DNA of 5,999 nucleotides from a bacterium (GTDB taxonomy: Bacteria; Patescibacteriota; Minisyncoccia; Phycocordibacterales; 1-14-0-10-42-12): assembly GCA_030432135.1 (NCBI GenBank), contig JAUIHD010000031.1, forward strand, positions 1 to 5,999, in the 5' to 3' direction. Each line of letters starts with the position of its first letter. Within the stretch, counting starts at the first letter, position 1. Shown piece by piece: positions 4,749 through 5,999 of the stretch. Position numbers and translations under genes: made by a program. The notes under the pieces are model-generated. The model was not told the origin of the DNA. It did no database searches and saw only the letters and a program-made list of their open reading frames with translations.

Positions 4749-5999
4749 ATGAACAAATTCAGAAAACCATTTGCATCAATGTTGATGATGACTGTGCTTT
4801 TTGCACAGAGTTTTGCATTTGCGGGAATTCCGCAGATAACATTTGCTGAGGAAGAATCAGCAACAGAAGTAGTAGAGGAAACAACTGTAGTCGAAGAAGA
4901 AAAGGAAGAGGTTGTTGAGGAGGTTGAATCTATTGAAGAGGAACCTGTCGACAACGAAGAGGAGCCTGCTCAAGAAGAAGTTGTTGAAGAAACAACTATA
5001 GATACCGAAGAGGACGCAGGAACAGAAGAAGAGAGCGAATCAAATACCGAAACACTTTCAGAAGAAGAACAAAATTCTGATGAATCTAAAGAAGAGGATG
5101 CTGTGTCAGAGGAGGAAGAAGACAATATAGCTAAAGAGTCTGACGAAGAAAAAACTGAGGAAGACACAGAGGAAGATTCTGATTTTGCACCAGCAGCTCA
5201 AAGTGTTGCGTACAATCAAACTTTTGCAGTAGAGAATGATTCTCATAACATGTGTCTTGATACTCTTACTCCAGAGGGTAACGATGGGCCTGTTACTATA
5301 AAAGAAAGTTTTGAAGAGGGCGAAAAGACTCTTGTTGAAATTCTTGCGAATAACGGAATTATTGTGTCAGAAGTGACAGATCAGAAATCATTTGAGACAT
5401 GGGTGTCACATACTCACAATGTAACGTTTGAAGTAGAGCTTCTTGGAAAGGAAGCATATTATGCTCATACATTTGGGTACTATGAAGCAGGAACAGGGGA
5501 TAGTACATATACTCCGGTATTCCGAAACGGAACAATGGGTTCAATGGCTGCTCCAGTGCTCGGGCTTCCATTATTTTCTAATGGAGATAAAGCACTTATA
5601 GAAATCCCTAAAGATAAGAAGATAGGATTTGCAATTGATGTATATACTGAGCAGCAGTTTGCAGGATTTTTTGCATCAGAAAATCTTCTTAATACAGACA
5701 ATCAGGCAGATCATGTAGTTGTATATGAAATAGAAGATGGATACGCACTTGCATTTGAAGACCTACCATCAAATGCACTTACTGACGAAGACTATAACGA
5801 TATAGTAGTTGCCGTGAGAGCAATTGCGTGTGAAGTGCCTACAGGTGGTACAAAGTACGCTGATCTTCGGATTACAAAGGATGCATCAGTTGCGACATCA
5901 ACAACAAACCAAACATTTAATTATTCAATCTCTGTAACAAACGGAGGACCAGATACTGCTACAGGTGTAGTGGTTAATGACGTACTTCCAGCTGGGCTT
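4749..5999 (+). CDS. Secreted surface protein: signal peptide, acidic linker, DUF4114, DUF11 repeat (3' end outside window)
   Basis: The frame is open for 417 codons to the window edge with no stop, so the protein is longer. An in-frame TAG at 4716-4718 and the basic N-terminus MNKFRKPF, followed by a hydrophobic core (9-25), support the ATG at 4749. Signal peptidase could cut after AFA (25) or TFA (33). Residues 34-145 are a low-complexity acidic stretch with 58 Glu/Asp, 48 of them Glu, and only four Lys. Residues about 221-358 match DUF4114: THNVTFEVE, a later FFASENLLNTDNQADHVV, and the terminal hallmark LAFEDL...LTDEDYNDIVVAV, whose acidic residues could bind calcium. From about 368, ADLRITKDAS and VTNGGPDTATGVVVNDVLPA are a classic DUF11 repeat opening, a beta-sandwich usually repeated in long extracellular proteins. 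Cys169 and Cys361 could pair. It probably has a structural or adhesive role at the cell surface; the partner is unknown. It is transcribed divergently from valS. Confidence 0.88.
   Translation, partial: MNKFRKPFASMLMMTVLFAQSFAFAGIPQITFAEEESATEVVEETTVVEEEKEEVVEEVESIEEEPVDNEEEPAQEEVVEETTIDTEEDAGTEEESESNTETLSEEEQNSDESKEEDAVSEEEEDNIAKESDEEKTEEDTEEDSDFAPAAQSVAYNQTFAVENDSHNMCLDTLTPEGNDGPVTIKESFEEGEKTLVEILANNGIIVSEVTDQKSFETWVSHTHNVTFEVELLGKEAYYAHTFGYYEAGTGDSTYTPVFRNGTMGSMAAPVLGLPLFSNGDKALIEIPKDKKIGFAIDVYTEQQFAGFFASENLLNTDNQADHVVVYEIEDGYALAFEDLPSNALTDEDYNDIVVAVRAIACEVPTGGTKYADLRITKDASVATSTTNQTFNYSISVTNGGPDTATGVVVNDVLPAGL

Noticed and set aside
4715..5167. Ser-rich minus-strand frames opposite the acidic linker
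   Set aside because: Poly-Ser/Thr/Val here is the mirror image of GAA/GAG-rich coding DNA on the plus strand, where the signal peptide and domains make clear sense.
5359..5701. Minus-strand frames opposite the DUF4114 domain
   Set aside because: They overlap a well-supported plus-strand coding region and contain no recognisable motif.

Overview
The window appears to join two kinds of DNA. From about position 340 to the end (roughly 40% GC by eye) it looks like a Patescibacteria/CPR genome, most likely a Parcubacteria-type lineage. Genes are tightly packed, intergenic gaps are AT-rich, the valyl-tRNA synthetase is short, a PrsW-type membrane protease is present, and there is a large secreted DUF4114/DUF11 protein. 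TGA is used as a stop, so the ordinary bacterial code fits. Positions 1-339 are about 65% GC (219 of 339 bases by hand count) and encode the C-terminus of a FecA-like TonB-dependent outer-membrane receptor, a protein of Gram-negative (probably proteobacterial) cells. The break is sharp, and both partner genes are cut in mid-sequence, so a chimeric assembly join is the likeliest explanation.

Layout. Positions 22-915 (minus) form one open frame made of an unidentified multi-pass membrane protein (residues 1 to about 192) joined in frame to the receptor tail. Upstream on the same strand are a small heat-shock protein (930-1454), a PrsW-family intramembrane metalloprotease (1465-2172) and valS (2198-4372). 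Gaps between these genes are 14, 10 and 25 bp, so valS, prsW, hsp20 and the membrane gene are probably one operon, read leftward from a promoter at 4395-4423. A 376-bp divergent intergenic region (4373-4748) follows. It holds that promoter with an overlapping palindrome, five copies of an AAAGAC-core motif in 96 bp, a near-consensus sigma-70-type promoter reading rightward (4599-4627), a 5'-leader stem-loop and a GTCAGACC direct repeat.

The rightward gene (4749 to beyond 5999) has no stop inside the window. It encodes a signal peptide, a very acidic linker of about 110 residues, a DUF4114 domain and the start of a DUF11 repeat, so it is a cell-surface or secreted protein.

The leftward operon combines translation (ValRS) with protein and envelope quality control (PrsW, Hsp20, an unknown membrane protein). 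The rightward gene supplies a surface protein. No mobile element, CRISPR array, rRNA or tRNA gene was seen. The least ordinary items are the chimeric join, the AAAGAC motif array, the unusual ValRS editing motif with a missing C-terminal arm, and the acidic DUF4114-DUF11 protein.
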